A stretch of DNA of 54,106 nucleotides from Dysgonomonas sp. 520 (lineage in GTDB: Bacteria > Bacteroidota > Bacteroidia > Bacteroidales > Dysgonomonadaceae). Shown here one piece after another: positions 35,863 to 44,614 of this stretch. A program made the position numbers and the translations under genes. Numbering within the stretch: the first letter of the stretch is position 1; every line of letters starts with the position of its first letter. The DNA is taken from positions 75,739 to 129,844 of the forward strand of contig NZ_QVMP01000008.1 of the NCBI RefSeq assembly GCF_010501095.1, given 5' to 3'. The notes below the pieces were generated by a model. The model searched no databases, was not told the origin of the DNA, and saw only the letters and a program-made list of their open reading frames with translations.

Positions 35863-35962
35863 TTGAAAATATTGGTTTATTTTTCACATATTTTTGAAAA
35901 TGAAAATGTAGGGGCAGGCCTCTGGTCTGCCCGAAAGTAGGGGGCGTAAAATCTTATGCCCT
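35854..35962 (+). repeat. Dispersed repeat: AATCAGTAGTTGA end plus two G/C-rich palindromes
   Basis: It begins AATCAGTAGTTGA (overlapping the aroC stop). It then has ATATTTTTGAAAATG and the palindromes GGGCAGGCCTCTGGTCTGCCC and GGGCGTAAAATCTTATGCCC (second one imperfect). The same series occurs at 50381-50483 before copA. The 343-base gap 35863-36205 consists of this repeat and the element at 35980-36155. Confidence 0.75.
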
Positions 35963-35979
35963 CGTGTCAATAATATCGA

Positions 35980-36155
35980 GGGTGTCAAAAGTAAGATTGC
36001 ACTATCAAAGTGTTACTGATTTTTGTCATTGAGTCGCCTTCGCTCCTCGAACGTTGTTTCTGAGTGCAACGAAGAATCTGTACTTTCTAAAAACAGATCC
36101 TTCACTTTGTTCAGGATGACAAAAAGACATTGAAATTTACTTTTGACACACACCC
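35980..36155. mobile_element. MITE-like element with GTGTCAAAAGTAA inverted ends
   Basis: GTGTCAAAAGTAA (35982-35994) is repeated exactly inverted at 36137-36149; flanking GGG/CCC extends the match with a 4-base offset. The interior (36025-36120) is a long imperfect palindrome which, read on the minus strand, starts GTCATCCTGA as in the two other small elements of this window. No clear target duplication is seen and no protein is encoded. Confidence 0.65.
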
Positions 36156-36205
36156 TACTGGAAAGATATTGTACAAAATAAACTAACTCTTTTGTTATAA
36201 CATAT

Positions 36206-36922
36206 CTACATTTTCAAATAAAAATCCTTTACCAATCCGGTAAATTCGTCAGTATAAATATGCCTGTCTTTTTCTATTATAAGATCATTTTCAGAAACAA
36301 TATTCTCGGTCGGTTTTCTTCTCAATTCCATCAAAACCCGTTTCGGGGACACCCCTGCTTTAGGCAATACATTCGTGATACGGGAAGCCTTCAGGTGGTA
36401 TCTATCCGCAATTTCTAACAACAATGCTTTTTCTGAATATGGATAAATAAATGAAAATCTGCCCGCATCCGATAAAATAGATTCTACTATTGGTATAAAA
36501 TCCTCCATCGGCAACGAATCGGTGTGGCGAGCCAATGTACGTTGATGTTTCGGCGATTTCAGGGAGGATGAAAAGAAAGGAGGATTGGATACAATCAGGT
36601 CATATTTTTTATCACAAACCTTTGCCCAATCCTGCAACGAAGCGTGATAGCAATTGATATGGCTGAAAGGCGAATTTGTCACATTTTCAATAGCCTGATC
36701 CACTGCATCTTTATCTATATCTATGGCATCAACGACAAGGTTGTGATATCGTTGGGCAAGCATTAATGCCACAAGACCCGAACCCACACCCACATCAAGC
36801 GCAGATTGGCAACTGTCGGCGTCGGTCCACGCGCCAAGCAGAACCCCATCCGTTCCTACTTTCATCGCGCACTTTTCATGACAAACGGTAAACTGCTTAA
36901 ATCGAAAATACGTATTTGGCAT
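36206..36922 (-). CDS. trmN6: tRNA1(Val) (adenine(37)-N6)-methyltransferase-like (TrmN6/YfiC)
   Basis: A 238-aa class I SAM methyltransferase. The N-terminus FRFKQFTVCHEKCAMKVGTD is typical of YfiC. The SAM-binding motif is ALDVGVGSGLVALMLAQRYH (about 41-60), and the N6-adenine catalytic motif is VSNPPFF (near 116). It would methylate A37 of tRNA(Val). The length matches the family. The gene stands alone, divergent from lon, with the repeat region downstream. Confidence 0.9.
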   Translation of the reverse strand: MPNTYFRFKQFTVCHEKCAMKVGTDGVLLGAWTDADSCQSALDVGVGSGLVALMLAQRYHNLVVDAIDIDKDAVDQAIENVTNSPFSHINCYHASLQDWAKVCDKKYDLIVSNPPFFSSSLKSPKHQRTLARHTDSLPMEDFIPIVESILSDAGRFSFIYPYSEKALLLEIADRYHLKASRITNVLPKAGVSPKRVLMELRRKPTENIVSENDLIIEKDRHIYTDEFTGLVKDFYLKM

Positions 36923-36945
36923 AGAATTTGTTATTTACAATGTTT

Positions 36946-36953
36946 CAAAAATA
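36946..36953 (-). promoter_or_regulatory. -7 box for trmN6
   Basis: The minus strand reads TATTTTTG (TAnnTTTG), 24 bases before the start codon. Confidence 0.45.
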
Positions 36954-37009
36954 ATGCAATTATTTAATTTTACAGCATAGAATATAAACACTCGAAACGA
37001 AAATAGAAT

Positions 37010-39487
37010 ATGTCAAAAAACAAAAAATACGATTTTCTGAATATCGACGAAACTTCCGACCCTGTAATATCCTTTGTTTCAGGCGATATCAATGAATCGG
37101 AAATTCATGTAGACCCCAAAGACCTACAAGACGACCTTCCTATTTTGGCGCTTCGCAACACTGTGATATTTCCGGGTACGAGCCAACCTATTGCCGTTGC
37201 CCGCACAAAATCGTTGAGACTGATACGAAGCCTGAATAAGAAAAAAGGACGTTATGTCGGTCTGATATGCCAAAAAGACGCTGAAACGGAAGATCCTGCT
37301 TTGGAAGATCTTCACTCGGTTGGAGTGATCGGCGAAATTTTGCGCGTGATAGAATTTCCCGGAGAAGAATCGATAACCGTTATTTTTCAAGGGAAAGATC
37401 GTTTCGATGTGAAAGAAGCAACACAGGTGAAACCTTATTTGAGGGCAAGATTCTCGATAAGGGATACTATTCCCGCACCTATCAACGACAAAGAATATAA
37501 CCTGTTGCTTGAGTCTATATTCGACCTCTCGATGCAGATATTGAGAATGTATGGCGAACCACCGAAAGAACTTGTGCAAAGGCTGAATTCCATAGTCAAG
37601 TCTCCTCTTTTGGTAAACTTCTGCTGTACAAACCTACCTGTTTCGGGCGCAGAAAAACAAGAGTTGTTGAACATCGACAACGAAAGAGACAGAGCATACA
37701 GATTGGTGATGATTCTCAATCGTGAGGTTCAAATGATGGAAATGAAGATGAACATCCAGATGAAAACCCGCGAAGAACTGAACCAACAACAAAAAGAATA
37801 TTTCCTTCAACAACAAATAAAAACGATTCAGGACGAACTTGGAGGGAATCCACAGCAAGCAGATATTGATGCTTTCCGTATCAGGGCTCATCAAAAAAAA
37901 TGGAGCGAAAATATTGCCGAAACCGTTGAAAAGGAAATCAGTAAACTTGAACGGCTTCACCCTCAATCGCCCGATTATTCGACACAGTTTTCGTATATAC
38001 AAACCGTGCTAGACTTGCCTTGGAACGAGTGTACGAGAGATAACTTCAATTTGAAAAATGCTCAAAGAACACTAGACAGGGATCACTTCGGTTTGGAAAA
38101 AGTGAAGGAACGTATAATAGAGCACCTGGCGGTTTTGAAACTGAAAGGTGACCTCAAATCGCCCATTATATGTCTCTACGGACCTCCGGGGGTGGGAAAA
38201 ACATCTCTCGGTAAATCAATTGCCGAAGCCTTGAACAGAAAATACGTGCGTGTTTCGTTCGGCGGATTGCACGACGAATCTGAAATCAGAGGACATCGCC
38301 GCACATACATAGGCGCAATGCCGGGACGAATAATACAGAACATACAGAAAGCCGGATCTTCAAATCCTGTGTTCGTGTTGGACGAAATAGATAAGATTGG
38401 CAACGATTTCCGTGGCGATCCGTCTTCGGCGCTTCTTGAAGTGTTAGATCCGGAGCAAAACTTTGCCTTTCACGACAATTACCTGAACATTGATTACGAT
38501 TTGTCGAAAGTGCTGTTCATTGCAACCGCCAACAATATTTCGACCATATCGCAACCCTTGCTCGACCGTATGGAGCTGATTGATGTGAATGGATATATCA
38601 TTGAAGAAAAAATAGAAATTGCCCGTCGCCACCTGATTCCTAAACAATTGGAAAACCACGGCTTGAAAGCGGATGCCATAGATATACCCAAAAAGACTAT
38701 CGAAAAAATAATTGAAGACTATACCCGCGAATCGGGAGTCAGGGCGTTGGATAAGAAGTTGGCTCAACTGATGAGAAAGGTTGCTCTGAAAGTTGCAACA
38801 AAAGCAGAATACTCAAAAACACTGGAGGTTTCCGATCTGCAAGATTATCTGGGCGCACCCATCTTCACCAAAGACGCATATCAGGGCAATGAATATGCCG
38901 GAGTTGTGACAGGATTGGCATGGACTGCCGTCGGCGGAGAAATATTGTTTATAGAAACATCGCTAAGTAAGGGTAAGGGCGGAAAACTAACCTTAACCGG
39001 AAAATTGGGGGATGTGATGAAAGAATCTGCCATGTTGGCTATGGAATATATCCGTTCTCATAACGAATATATCGGGATACCTTACGAAGTGTTGGAAAAC
39101 TGGAACGTACATATCCATGTGCCGGAAGGAGCCATACCAAAAGACGGACCTTCGGCCGGAATCACAATGGTTACCTCGCTTGCATCGGCTTTCACTCAAC
39201 GAAAAGTTCGTGCCAATCTGGCTATGACCGGAGAAATGACTTTGAGAGGAAAAGTATTGCCGGTGGGTGGGATACGTGAAAAGATATTGGCTGCCAAACG
39301 CGCCGGAATCAAGGAAATTATATTGAGCAAAGACAATAAGAAAGACATTGACGAAATCAAGGAATTATACCTGAAAGGATTGAAGTTTCACTTCGTCTCC
39401 GACATAAAAGAAGTTCTTGACATTGCACTGCTCAAAGAAAAAGTGAAAGACCCTCTTGATTTAAGTATAGAAGATACCAAAAACTAA
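37010..39487 (+). CDS. lon: ATP-dependent protease Lon
   Basis: An 825-aa cytosolic AAA+ protease for misfolded and regulatory proteins. The N-terminal LAN domain ([20 protein letters not shown]) and a coiled middle ([20 protein letters not shown]) precede the AAA+ domain. Walker A is [19 protein letters not shown] near 393, and FVLDEIDKI is Walker B. The C-terminal protease has the catalytic serine in [11 protein letters not shown] (near 715) and lysine in [15 protein letters not shown] (near 758). Complete and of normal length; a terminator follows. Confidence 0.97.
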   Translation: MSKNKKYDFLNIDETSDPVISFVSGDINESEIHVDPKDLQDDLPILALRNTVIFPGTSQPIAVARTKSLRLIRSLNKKKGRYVGLICQKDAETEDPALEDLHSVGVIGEILRVIEFPGEESITVIFQGKDRFDVKEATQVKPYLRARFSIRDTIPAPINDKEYNLLLESIFDLSMQILRMYGEPPKELVQRLNSIVKSPLLVNFCCTNLPVSGAEKQELLNIDNERDRAYRLVMILNREVQMMEMKMNIQMKTREELNQQQKEYFLQQQIKTIQDELGGNPQQADIDAFRIRAHQKKWSENIAETVEKEISKLERLHPQSPDYSTQFSYIQTVLDLPWNECTRDNFNLKNAQRTLDRDHFGLEKVKERIIEHLAVLKLKGDLKSPIICLYGPPGVGKTSLGKSIAEALNRKYVRVSFGGLHDESEIRGHRRTYIGAMPGRIIQNIQKAGSSNPVFVLDEIDKIGNDFRGDPSSALLEVLDPEQNFAFHDNYLNIDYDLSKVLFIATANNISTISQPLLDRMELIDVNGYIIEEKIEIARRHLIPKQLENHGLKADAIDIPKKTIEKIIEDYTRESGVRALDKKLAQLMRKVALKVATKAEYSKTLEVSDLQDYLGAPIFTKDAYQGNEYAGVVTGLAWTAVGGEILFIETSLSKGKGGKLTLTGKLGDVMKESAMLAMEYIRSHNEYIGIPYEVLENWNVHIHVPEGAIPKDGPSAGITMVTSLASAFTQRKVRANLAMTGEMTLRGKVLPVGGIREKILAAKRAGIKEIILSKDNKKDIDEIKELYLKGLKFHFVSDIKEVLDIALLKEKVKDPLDLSIEDTKN

Positions 39488-39508
39488 AAACGAGCAATAC
39501 CCGTTGTT

Positions 39509-39546
39509 AATGAGGCGCATAATCATGTGCCTCATTATTTTTTTAT
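39509..39546 (+). terminator. Terminator after lon
   Basis: AATGAGGC (39509-39516) and GCCTCATT (39529-39536), with further pairing inside, are followed by ATTTTTTT. Confidence 0.85.
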
Positions 39547-39610
39547 AAAACTAAATCATTTATTCCACCCAATTGGTCAAAATGTGCGAATCTTTTTATT
39601 TCGATATCCC

Positions 39611-39618
39611 TAATTTTG
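39611..39618 (+). promoter_or_regulatory. Candidate -7 box for the pectate lyase gene, upstream of the inserted MITE
   Basis: TAATTTTG fits TAnnTTTG. If used, the 139-bp element would form most of the lyase 5' leader. No good -33 match is present, so this is tentative. Confidence 0.3.
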
Positions 39619-39638
39619 TTACAGAGAAAATATTTACA

Positions 39639-39777
39639 GAAGTCATCTAGACTTTTTAAATTATACTTAATTTTTGAGTTTTTGTCATGTTGAACGTAGT
39701 GAAACATCTAAAAAACAGATCCTTCGATACTCTCAGGATGACAAAATTGAATAAAACGAAAAAGTCTAGACGGTTTC
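39639..39777 (-). mobile_element. 139-bp MITE, copy B, flanked by ACA target duplication
   Basis: Exact inverted copy of 11937-12075. The flanks are ACA at 39636-39638 and 39778-39780, a different 3-base duplication from copy A, showing independent insertion of a defined unit. It lies 24 bases before the pectate lyase start, in a 314-base intergenic gap that otherwise holds only the lon terminator and a possible promoter. Confidence 0.85.
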
Positions 39778-39801
39778 ACATTTAATCAAATACCATAATA
39801 T

Positions 39802-41229
39802 ATGAGAAAAATTTTACTTAGCTGCTTTATCTTAGCAGTCTCTCTCTTAACAACAAACAACACAACAGCATCTACCCCCGATTTTTCTATGATCGGTTTT
39901 GCCACCCTTAACGGAGGCACAACCGGAGGAGAAGGCGGTCAAACAGTAAAAGTCAGCACCTTTGCCGACCTGAAAAAATATGCGGAAGACCCAAGCACTC
40001 CTTACGTCATTCAAGTAGAGGGCGAAATAAACACAGGCATCAAAGCCTATATCGACAACGACGGAAAGATTGCTTCTTCAGGAACAGAAACCACATACGG
40101 AGAAGTGATAAAACTAGGTTCAAACAAAACGCTGATCGGTATTGGAGCCAATGCCACATTAAGCCGCATAGGCATCAACGTGCAATGCAAAAGCAATATT
40201 ATTATTCGCAATTTAAAAATAACCCTGCAAAATGTGCCGATCAGTAAATCGGACGAAAACAAGATTGTCGGGTTCAGAAACGGAGCCGAGGTTTTGCTTG
40301 GCGACCCTGATTGTATCGGTATTCAGGCCGATGACGACAACCTCCCTTCATCGAGCAGATATTGCAGGAATATATGGATAGATCATTGTGAGTTTTACAA
40401 CTACAACCCCGAAGATGACTATGCGAACAAAGACCGTTATGATGGACTGATCGACATAAAGAATGACGTACAGTATGTTACCATATCGTGGTGTTATTTC
40501 CACGACCACTCAAAAGCATGCCTATTCGGAAAAGGAGGATCAGACCAGTATAACCGTACAACAACATTGCATCACAACTTCTTCGAGAACATTAAAGGTT
40601 CGCGCCTGCCTTTACTTCGTTTCGGACAACATCACTACTTTAACAATTATCAGTATGGATGTGAAGATGGTTTGCAAGTTCGTGTAAACAGTCACGCTTA
40701 TGTCGAAGCATGTTATTTTGAAAATTGTAAGAAGCCTGTTTTCGGAAAATCGTCTGAATCTGGCAAAGCGACACTGATAGACAATATTTTTAATGGATGC
40801 AAAAGGCTTCCTGATGGATATACCAATATTGATGGAAGTTCTCCCGAACTTTTAAGTAGCAGCGAATCATTTACAAAAACCGATTTTGTTCCGTCCAACC
40901 ATTATAACTATTCTTCCGTATTAGACAAAGCTGAAGATATTCCTGCCATTCTGAAAGCGTATGCAGGGGTTGGTAAAATAAAAGAAGATAGCGGAATTGA
41001 CGATAACGAGCTTTCGTCCATCAACGCATCCGCATATACATCTAATAAACAGATTGTTGTGTCAGGTGCTTCCGGATGCAAGGTAAACATTTATACAATG
41101 AATGGCATTTTGATGCGGTCGAAGATTGTTGACAATTCCTTGGAATATTTCGATGTTACAGGCAATGGTTGTTATATTGTACAAATTACGTCGAACGACC
41201 AATCAAAAAGCATAAAAGTTACCCTGTAA
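39802..41229 (+). CDS. Secreted pectate lyase (PL1-like) with type IX secretion sorting domain
   Basis: A 475-aa protein with a signal peptide (ILLSCFILAVSLLTTNNTTA). The right-handed beta-helix domain has the PL1 motif IWIDHCEFYN (near 195), then DGLIDIKNDVQYVTISWCYF, and the arginine-containing FENIKGSRLPLLRFG near the active site. It should cleave polygalacturonate by beta-elimination. The last about 75 residues (VVSGASGCKVNIYTMNG...GNGCYIVQITSND) match a type A sorting domain, so export by the type IX system to the cell surface is inferred. A MITE sits directly upstream. Confidence 0.9.
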   Translation: MRKILLSCFILAVSLLTTNNTTASTPDFSMIGFATLNGGTTGGEGGQTVKVSTFADLKKYAEDPSTPYVIQVEGEINTGIKAYIDNDGKIASSGTETTYGEVIKLGSNKTLIGIGANATLSRIGINVQCKSNIIIRNLKITLQNVPISKSDENKIVGFRNGAEVLLGDPDCIGIQADDDNLPSSSRYCRNIWIDHCEFYNYNPEDDYANKDRYDGLIDIKNDVQYVTISWCYFHDHSKACLFGKGGSDQYNRTTTLHHNFFENIKGSRLPLLRFGQHHYFNNYQYGCEDGLQVRVNSHAYVEACYFENCKKPVFGKSSESGKATLIDNIFNGCKRLPDGYTNIDGSSPELLSSSESFTKTDFVPSNHYNYSSVLDKAEDIPAILKAYAGVGKIKEDSGIDDNELSSINASAYTSNKQIVVSGASGCKVNIYTMNGILMRSKIVDNSLEYFDVTGNGCYIVQITSNDQSKSIKVTL

Positions 41230-41247
41230 CTTATTCATACCCAAAAG

Positions 41248-41285
41248 AAAAGCGTATTCTAAATTTATAGAATACGCTTTTTTTA
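41248..41285. terminator. Bidirectional terminator between pectate lyase and fabH
   Basis: AAAGCGTATTCT pairs with AGAATACGCTTT around an 8-base loop, with A-runs before and T-runs after, between convergent genes. Confidence 0.88.
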
Positions 41286-41309
41286 ATTATTTATGATCAG
41301 ACTTTTTTT

Positions 41310-42293
41310 TTAATAGGCCCATTTCAAATAAATTGAACCCCAGGTGAAACCGGCACCAAAAGCCGCAAGTATTATATTGTCGCCTTTTTTCAGTTTGTCT
41401 TCCCATTCCCATAAACACAAAGGAATGGTTCCCGCACTGGTATTTCCGTATTTATGAATGTTCACCATCACCTTGTCCGATGACAAACCCATTCTATTGG
41501 CTGCAGCGTCAATAATACGTAAATTTGCCTGATGTGGAACAAACCACGCAACATCATCTTTCGACAAGTGATTACGCTCCATTATCTCTGCCGATACATC
41601 TGCCATCTTCGACACAGCGTGTTTAAACACAACTTGTCCTTCCTGATAAACATAATGCATCTGTTTTTCAATCGTTTCAACTGAAGCCGGATGAGCAGAA
41701 CCTCCTCCACGCATGTGCAGATGATTTATACCAATGCCATCGACATGCAGTATGCTATCCATTACACCCACATTTTCTTCCGTAGGCTCCAACATAACAG
41801 CCCCTACCCCATCGCCAAAAAGCGGACAGGTAGTTCTGTCTGTATAATTAGTTATGGCAGTCATTTTGTCTCCGCCAACGACTATTACTTTTTTATATTT
41901 TCCTGATCTTACGAAGTTAGATCCGGTTTCAAGGGCAAAAATAAAACCGGCACAAGCTGCTTGAACGTCAAAGCCAAAAGCATTTTTTATGCCACATGCT
42001 TCGCAAGTCATTGCTGCTGCCGATGGAAATATAAAATCCGGAGTTGATGTAGCAAAAATCAGTATTTCTACTTCTTCCGGTTTTGTATTTGTTTTTTGAA
42101 GAAGCTGCTTTACGGCCTCTGCAGCCATAACCGAAACTCCTTTTGCCTCACCCTTAAGAACCCGTCTTTCTTTAATACCTACACGTGAAGTTATCCATTC
42201 GTCACTTGTGTCGACAATCTTAGCTATGTCTTCATTCGTAATCACGTCTTCCGGTACATAACCTCCAACACCTGTTATTGCGGCTTGAATCAT
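41310..42293 (-). CDS. fabH: Beta-ketoacyl-ACP synthase III
   Basis: A 327-aa condensing enzyme that starts fatty-acid synthesis from acetyl-CoA (or branched acyl-CoA) and malonyl-ACP. Complete Cys-His-Asn triad: Cys in VQAACAGF (114), His in [10 protein letters not shown] (near 255) and Asn in KYGNTSAGT (near 285). It lies downstream of yceD and rpmF, but a terminator hairpin separates it from rpmF. The era gene, often next to fabH in Bacteroidales, is here 11 kb away. Confidence 0.96.
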   Translation of the reverse strand: MIQAAITGVGGYVPEDVITNEDIAKIVDTSDEWITSRVGIKERRVLKGEAKGVSVMAAEAVKQLLQKTNTKPEEVEILIFATSTPDFIFPSAAAMTCEACGIKNAFGFDVQAACAGFIFALETGSNFVRSGKYKKVIVVGGDKMTAITNYTDRTTCPLFGDGVGAVMLEPTEENVGVMDSILHVDGIGINHLHMRGGGSAHPASVETIEKQMHYVYQEGQVVFKHAVSKMADVSAEIMERNHLSKDDVAWFVPHQANLRIIDAAANRMGLSSDKVMVNIHKYGNTSAGTIPLCLWEWEDKLKKGDNIILAAFGAGFTWGSIYLKWAY

Positions 42294-42312
42294 TGTAGTT
42301 TGTATCTTAATT

Positions 42313-42343
42313 AAAAAAACGCCCTAAAATTTTGTTTTAGGGC
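42313..42343 (-). terminator. Terminator-like hairpin between rpmF and fabH
   Basis: GCCCTAAAA (42321-42329) and TTTTAGGGC (42335-42343) form a 9-bp stem; on the minus strand it is followed by G and seven T. Partial termination here would lower fabH relative to rpmF. Confidence 0.75.
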
Positions 42344-42362
42344 TTTTACTTGCTTATGGGCA

Positions 42363-42548
42363 TTAAATAGCAACCTCTTTCTCGATAGCTATTTTACCTC
42401 TGTAGTAGCCACATTCGCCACACACAGTGTGAAATACGTGCCATGCTCCGCAGTTAGGGCATACTGCCAATGTTGGTGCTACCGCTTTATCATGAGTTCT
42501 TCTTTTTGCTGATCTAGACTTCGATTGTCTTCGTTTAGGATGTGCCAT
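42363..42548 (-). CDS. rpmF: 50S ribosomal protein L32
   Basis: A 61-aa ribosomal protein. MAHPKRRQSKSRSAKRRTH is the typical basic N-terminus. The zinc-ribbon cysteines are CPNC and CGECG, so this is the zinc-binding form. The order yceD-rpmF-fabH is widely conserved. Confidence 0.97.
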   Translation of the reverse strand: MAHPKRRQSKSRSAKRRTHDKAVAPTLAVCPNCGAWHVFHTVCGECGYYRGKIAIEKEVAI

Positions 42549-42598
42549 TTTTTTATAATTTTATTTTTAATTTCGTTTTATAATCGTTTTTATCTAAT

Positions 42599-43177
42599 TT
42601 ATTCTTCTGTATTCAAATTCTTCAAAGCGTCCCAACGTGGGTCTACGTCTCCGGACGAATCATCTTCGTAGTCAACGTCTACATCCGAATCTTCATCTCC
42701 GCTTTCATCATCGGGGCTCGAGGCTTTATGCTTGTTCAACTTAGACGACATCATCCGGTTACATTTTCCGGGAGGATGCACTTTCTTTACGGGCAGACTT
42801 AAAGCCACAAATTCGTAAAGAAACCAAGCTATATTTATTTCGCCTTCATCTTCGGGAATAACAACTATTTCGTCACTTTCTTCGGAATATTCTTTCCCAA
42901 ATTTCACGAATAGCCTGTTCTGAACCGCAACTTCGTAAGACAAATCGTCTAAACATCTGTCGCACGGCACTATGACTTCTCCCGAAAGGTCGAAGCTCAT
43001 TTCAAAGGTGGAACCTACCCTCTTCACTGTAAGTTTAACAGGAACATCACCTCTTTTTATATCAGACTCTCCATCGCTAATATCAGAAAAATACTTTTTA
43101 TCTAATAAAAAATCAAACGAATGGATTCCTTCCGATAAGCCTTTTAATGGTATATTATAAACAGTAAATTTTCCCAC
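42599..43177 (-). CDS. yceD: YceD/DUF177 family protein (23S rRNA accumulation factor-like)
   Basis: A 192-aa protein with the DUF177 core: VIVPCDRCLDDL near 85-96, then a conserved region of about 110-140 and the C-terminal DPRWDALKNL. A strongly acidic stretch (ESGDEDSDVDVDYEDDSSGD, about 157-176) precedes that end. The related E. coli gene affects 23S rRNA levels, and coupling to rpmF is conserved. It is the first gene of the yceD-rpmF-fabH operon. Confidence 0.88.
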   Translation of the reverse strand: MGKFTVYNIPLKGLSEGIHSFDFLLDKKYFSDISDGESDIKRGDVPVKLTVKRVGSTFEMSFDLSGEVIVPCDRCLDDLSYEVAVQNRLFVKFGKEYSEESDEIVVIPEDEGEINIAWFLYEFVALSLPVKKVHPPGKCNRMMSSKLNKHKASSPDDESGDEDSDVDVDYEDDSSGDVDPRWDALKNLNTEE

Positions 43178-43204
43178 AACCGATTATCCTTAAAAGAATG
43201 GACG

Positions 43205-43212
43205 CAAAGATA
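43205..43212 (-). promoter_or_regulatory. -7 box for yceD-rpmF-fabH
   Basis: The minus strand reads TATCTTTG (TAnnTTTG), 28 bases before the yceD start. Confidence 0.55.
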
Positions 43213-43381
43213 AGAACTTTTTTCAGTTTTTCCACATTTTCTCGAATCTTTATAACAAGAATCAATATGCAAAGTAATAAAATCAATCTGTAAAGAGCAA
43301 AAATTATGTCTTATACTAACTTCGTGAGGCAAGAAAATTGCTATAACTCAAAATCTATTAACTTAAAAAAACAAATTTACT

Positions 43382-44545
43382 ATGTCTTACCGTTTTGTAC
43401 TGAATGAAACATCCTATCACGGCGCGGGGTCGAGAAATGAAATTGCTGCAGAGGTGAAACGTCGGAATTACAAAAAAGCCTTACTTGTTACAGACAAAGA
43501 TCTTGTAAAGTTCAAAGTAGCTGCCGAAATTGAAAAAGTATTGAATAACGCTTCCATTCCATACGAAATTTATGATGAAATAAAAGCAAATCCGACTATC
43601 AAAAATGTTCAACAAGGGGTTGACGCTTATAAAAAATCGGGAGCCGATTTTATCATTGCCTTGGGTGGCGGATCGGCTATCGACACGGCCAAAGGTATTG
43701 GTATTGTGGCTAATAACCCGGAACATTATGATGTAAAATCGCTTGAAGGAACGCCCGATACAAAAAATAGGTCTGTACCCGTTATTGCTCTGCCTACAAC
43801 CGCAGGAACTGCCGCCGAGGTTACTATCAATTATGTGATAACCGATGAAACGGAAAAGCGGAAAATGGTTTGTGTCGACCCTAATGATATACCAACCGTA
43901 GCTATCGTTGACCCGGAATTAATGTACTCAATGCCTAAAAGCCTGACTGCTGCAACCGGAATGGATGCCCTTACGCACGCCATCGAATCGTATATCACTC
44001 CGGGGGCATGGGAAATGTCTGACATGTTGGAATATAAAGCTATCGAACTGATTAGCAAGCATCTTAAGAATGCGGTGGATAATCCCACCAGCAAAGAAGC
44101 ACGGGAAGGAATGGCTTTGGCACAGTACATAGCTGGAATGGGATTTTCCAATGTAGGTTTGGGTATCGCTCATTCAATGGCGCATCCGCTTAGTGCCCTG
44201 TACGACACGCCTCACGGAGTGGCATGTGCTTTGTTGCTGCCTTATGTGATGGAATACAATGCAAATTCTCAGGCAGCTCCTAAATATCTGAATATAGCTA
44301 AAGCTATGGGTGTGAAAAACACTGAAAATATGACACAAGAAGAAGGCGTGAGAGCTGCAATCGACGCAGTGAGAGAGCTTTCGGCAAGTGTCAACATCCC
44401 TCAAAAATTGAACGAAATAGGTGTAAAAAGAGAAGATATACAATCCATCTTGGCTCTTGCCGCTTTCAACGATGTATGCACAGGAGGTAATCCAAGGCCA
44501 ACATCGGTTGAAGATATTGCAGAAATATACAATACAGCATATTGA
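43382..44545 (+). CDS. fucO: Lactaldehyde reductase (iron-containing alcohol dehydrogenase FucO)
   Basis: A 387-aa group III dehydrogenase that reduces L-lactaldehyde to 1,2-propanediol during fucose or rhamnose fermentation. It resembles E. coli FucO throughout: RFVLNETSYHGAG at the start, IALGGGSAIDTAKGIGIVAN (NAD site), PTTAGTAAEVTINYVITDE, and the iron-binding histidines in GLGIAHSMAHPLSALYDTPHG. The C-terminal DDVCTGGNPR-like motif (NDVCTGGNPRPTS) is present. It is monocistronic; fucose isomerase, kinase or aldolase genes are not in the window. Confidence 0.93.
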   Translation: MSYRFVLNETSYHGAGSRNEIAAEVKRRNYKKALLVTDKDLVKFKVAAEIEKVLNNASIPYEIYDEIKANPTIKNVQQGVDAYKKSGADFIIALGGGSAIDTAKGIGIVANNPEHYDVKSLEGTPDTKNRSVPVIALPTTAGTAAEVTINYVITDETEKRKMVCVDPNDIPTVAIVDPELMYSMPKSLTAATGMDALTHAIESYITPGAWEMSDMLEYKAIELISKHLKNAVDNPTSKEAREGMALAQYIAGMGFSNVGLGIAHSMAHPLSALYDTPHGVACALLLPYVMEYNANSQAAPKYLNIAKAMGVKNTENMTQEEGVRAAIDAVRELSASVNIPQKLNEIGVKREDIQSILALAAFNDVCTGGNPRPTSVEDIAEIYNTAY

Positions 44546-44554
44546 TACTCACTT

Positions 44555-44582
44555 AGGAAATTGAAAAATTTCCTTATTTTTG
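44555..44582 (+). terminator. fucO terminator hairpin merging into a -7 box for the next gene
   Basis: AGGAAATT (44555-44562) and AATTTCCT (44567-44574) form a hairpin. Immediately after it comes TATTTTTG (44575-44582), a TAnnTTTG -7 box 33 bases before the lipoprotein gene. One short stretch may end fucO and start the next transcript. Confidence 0.55.
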
Positions 44583-44614
44583 TCTGTTTAACAAACATTT
44601 AAATTGACAAAATC

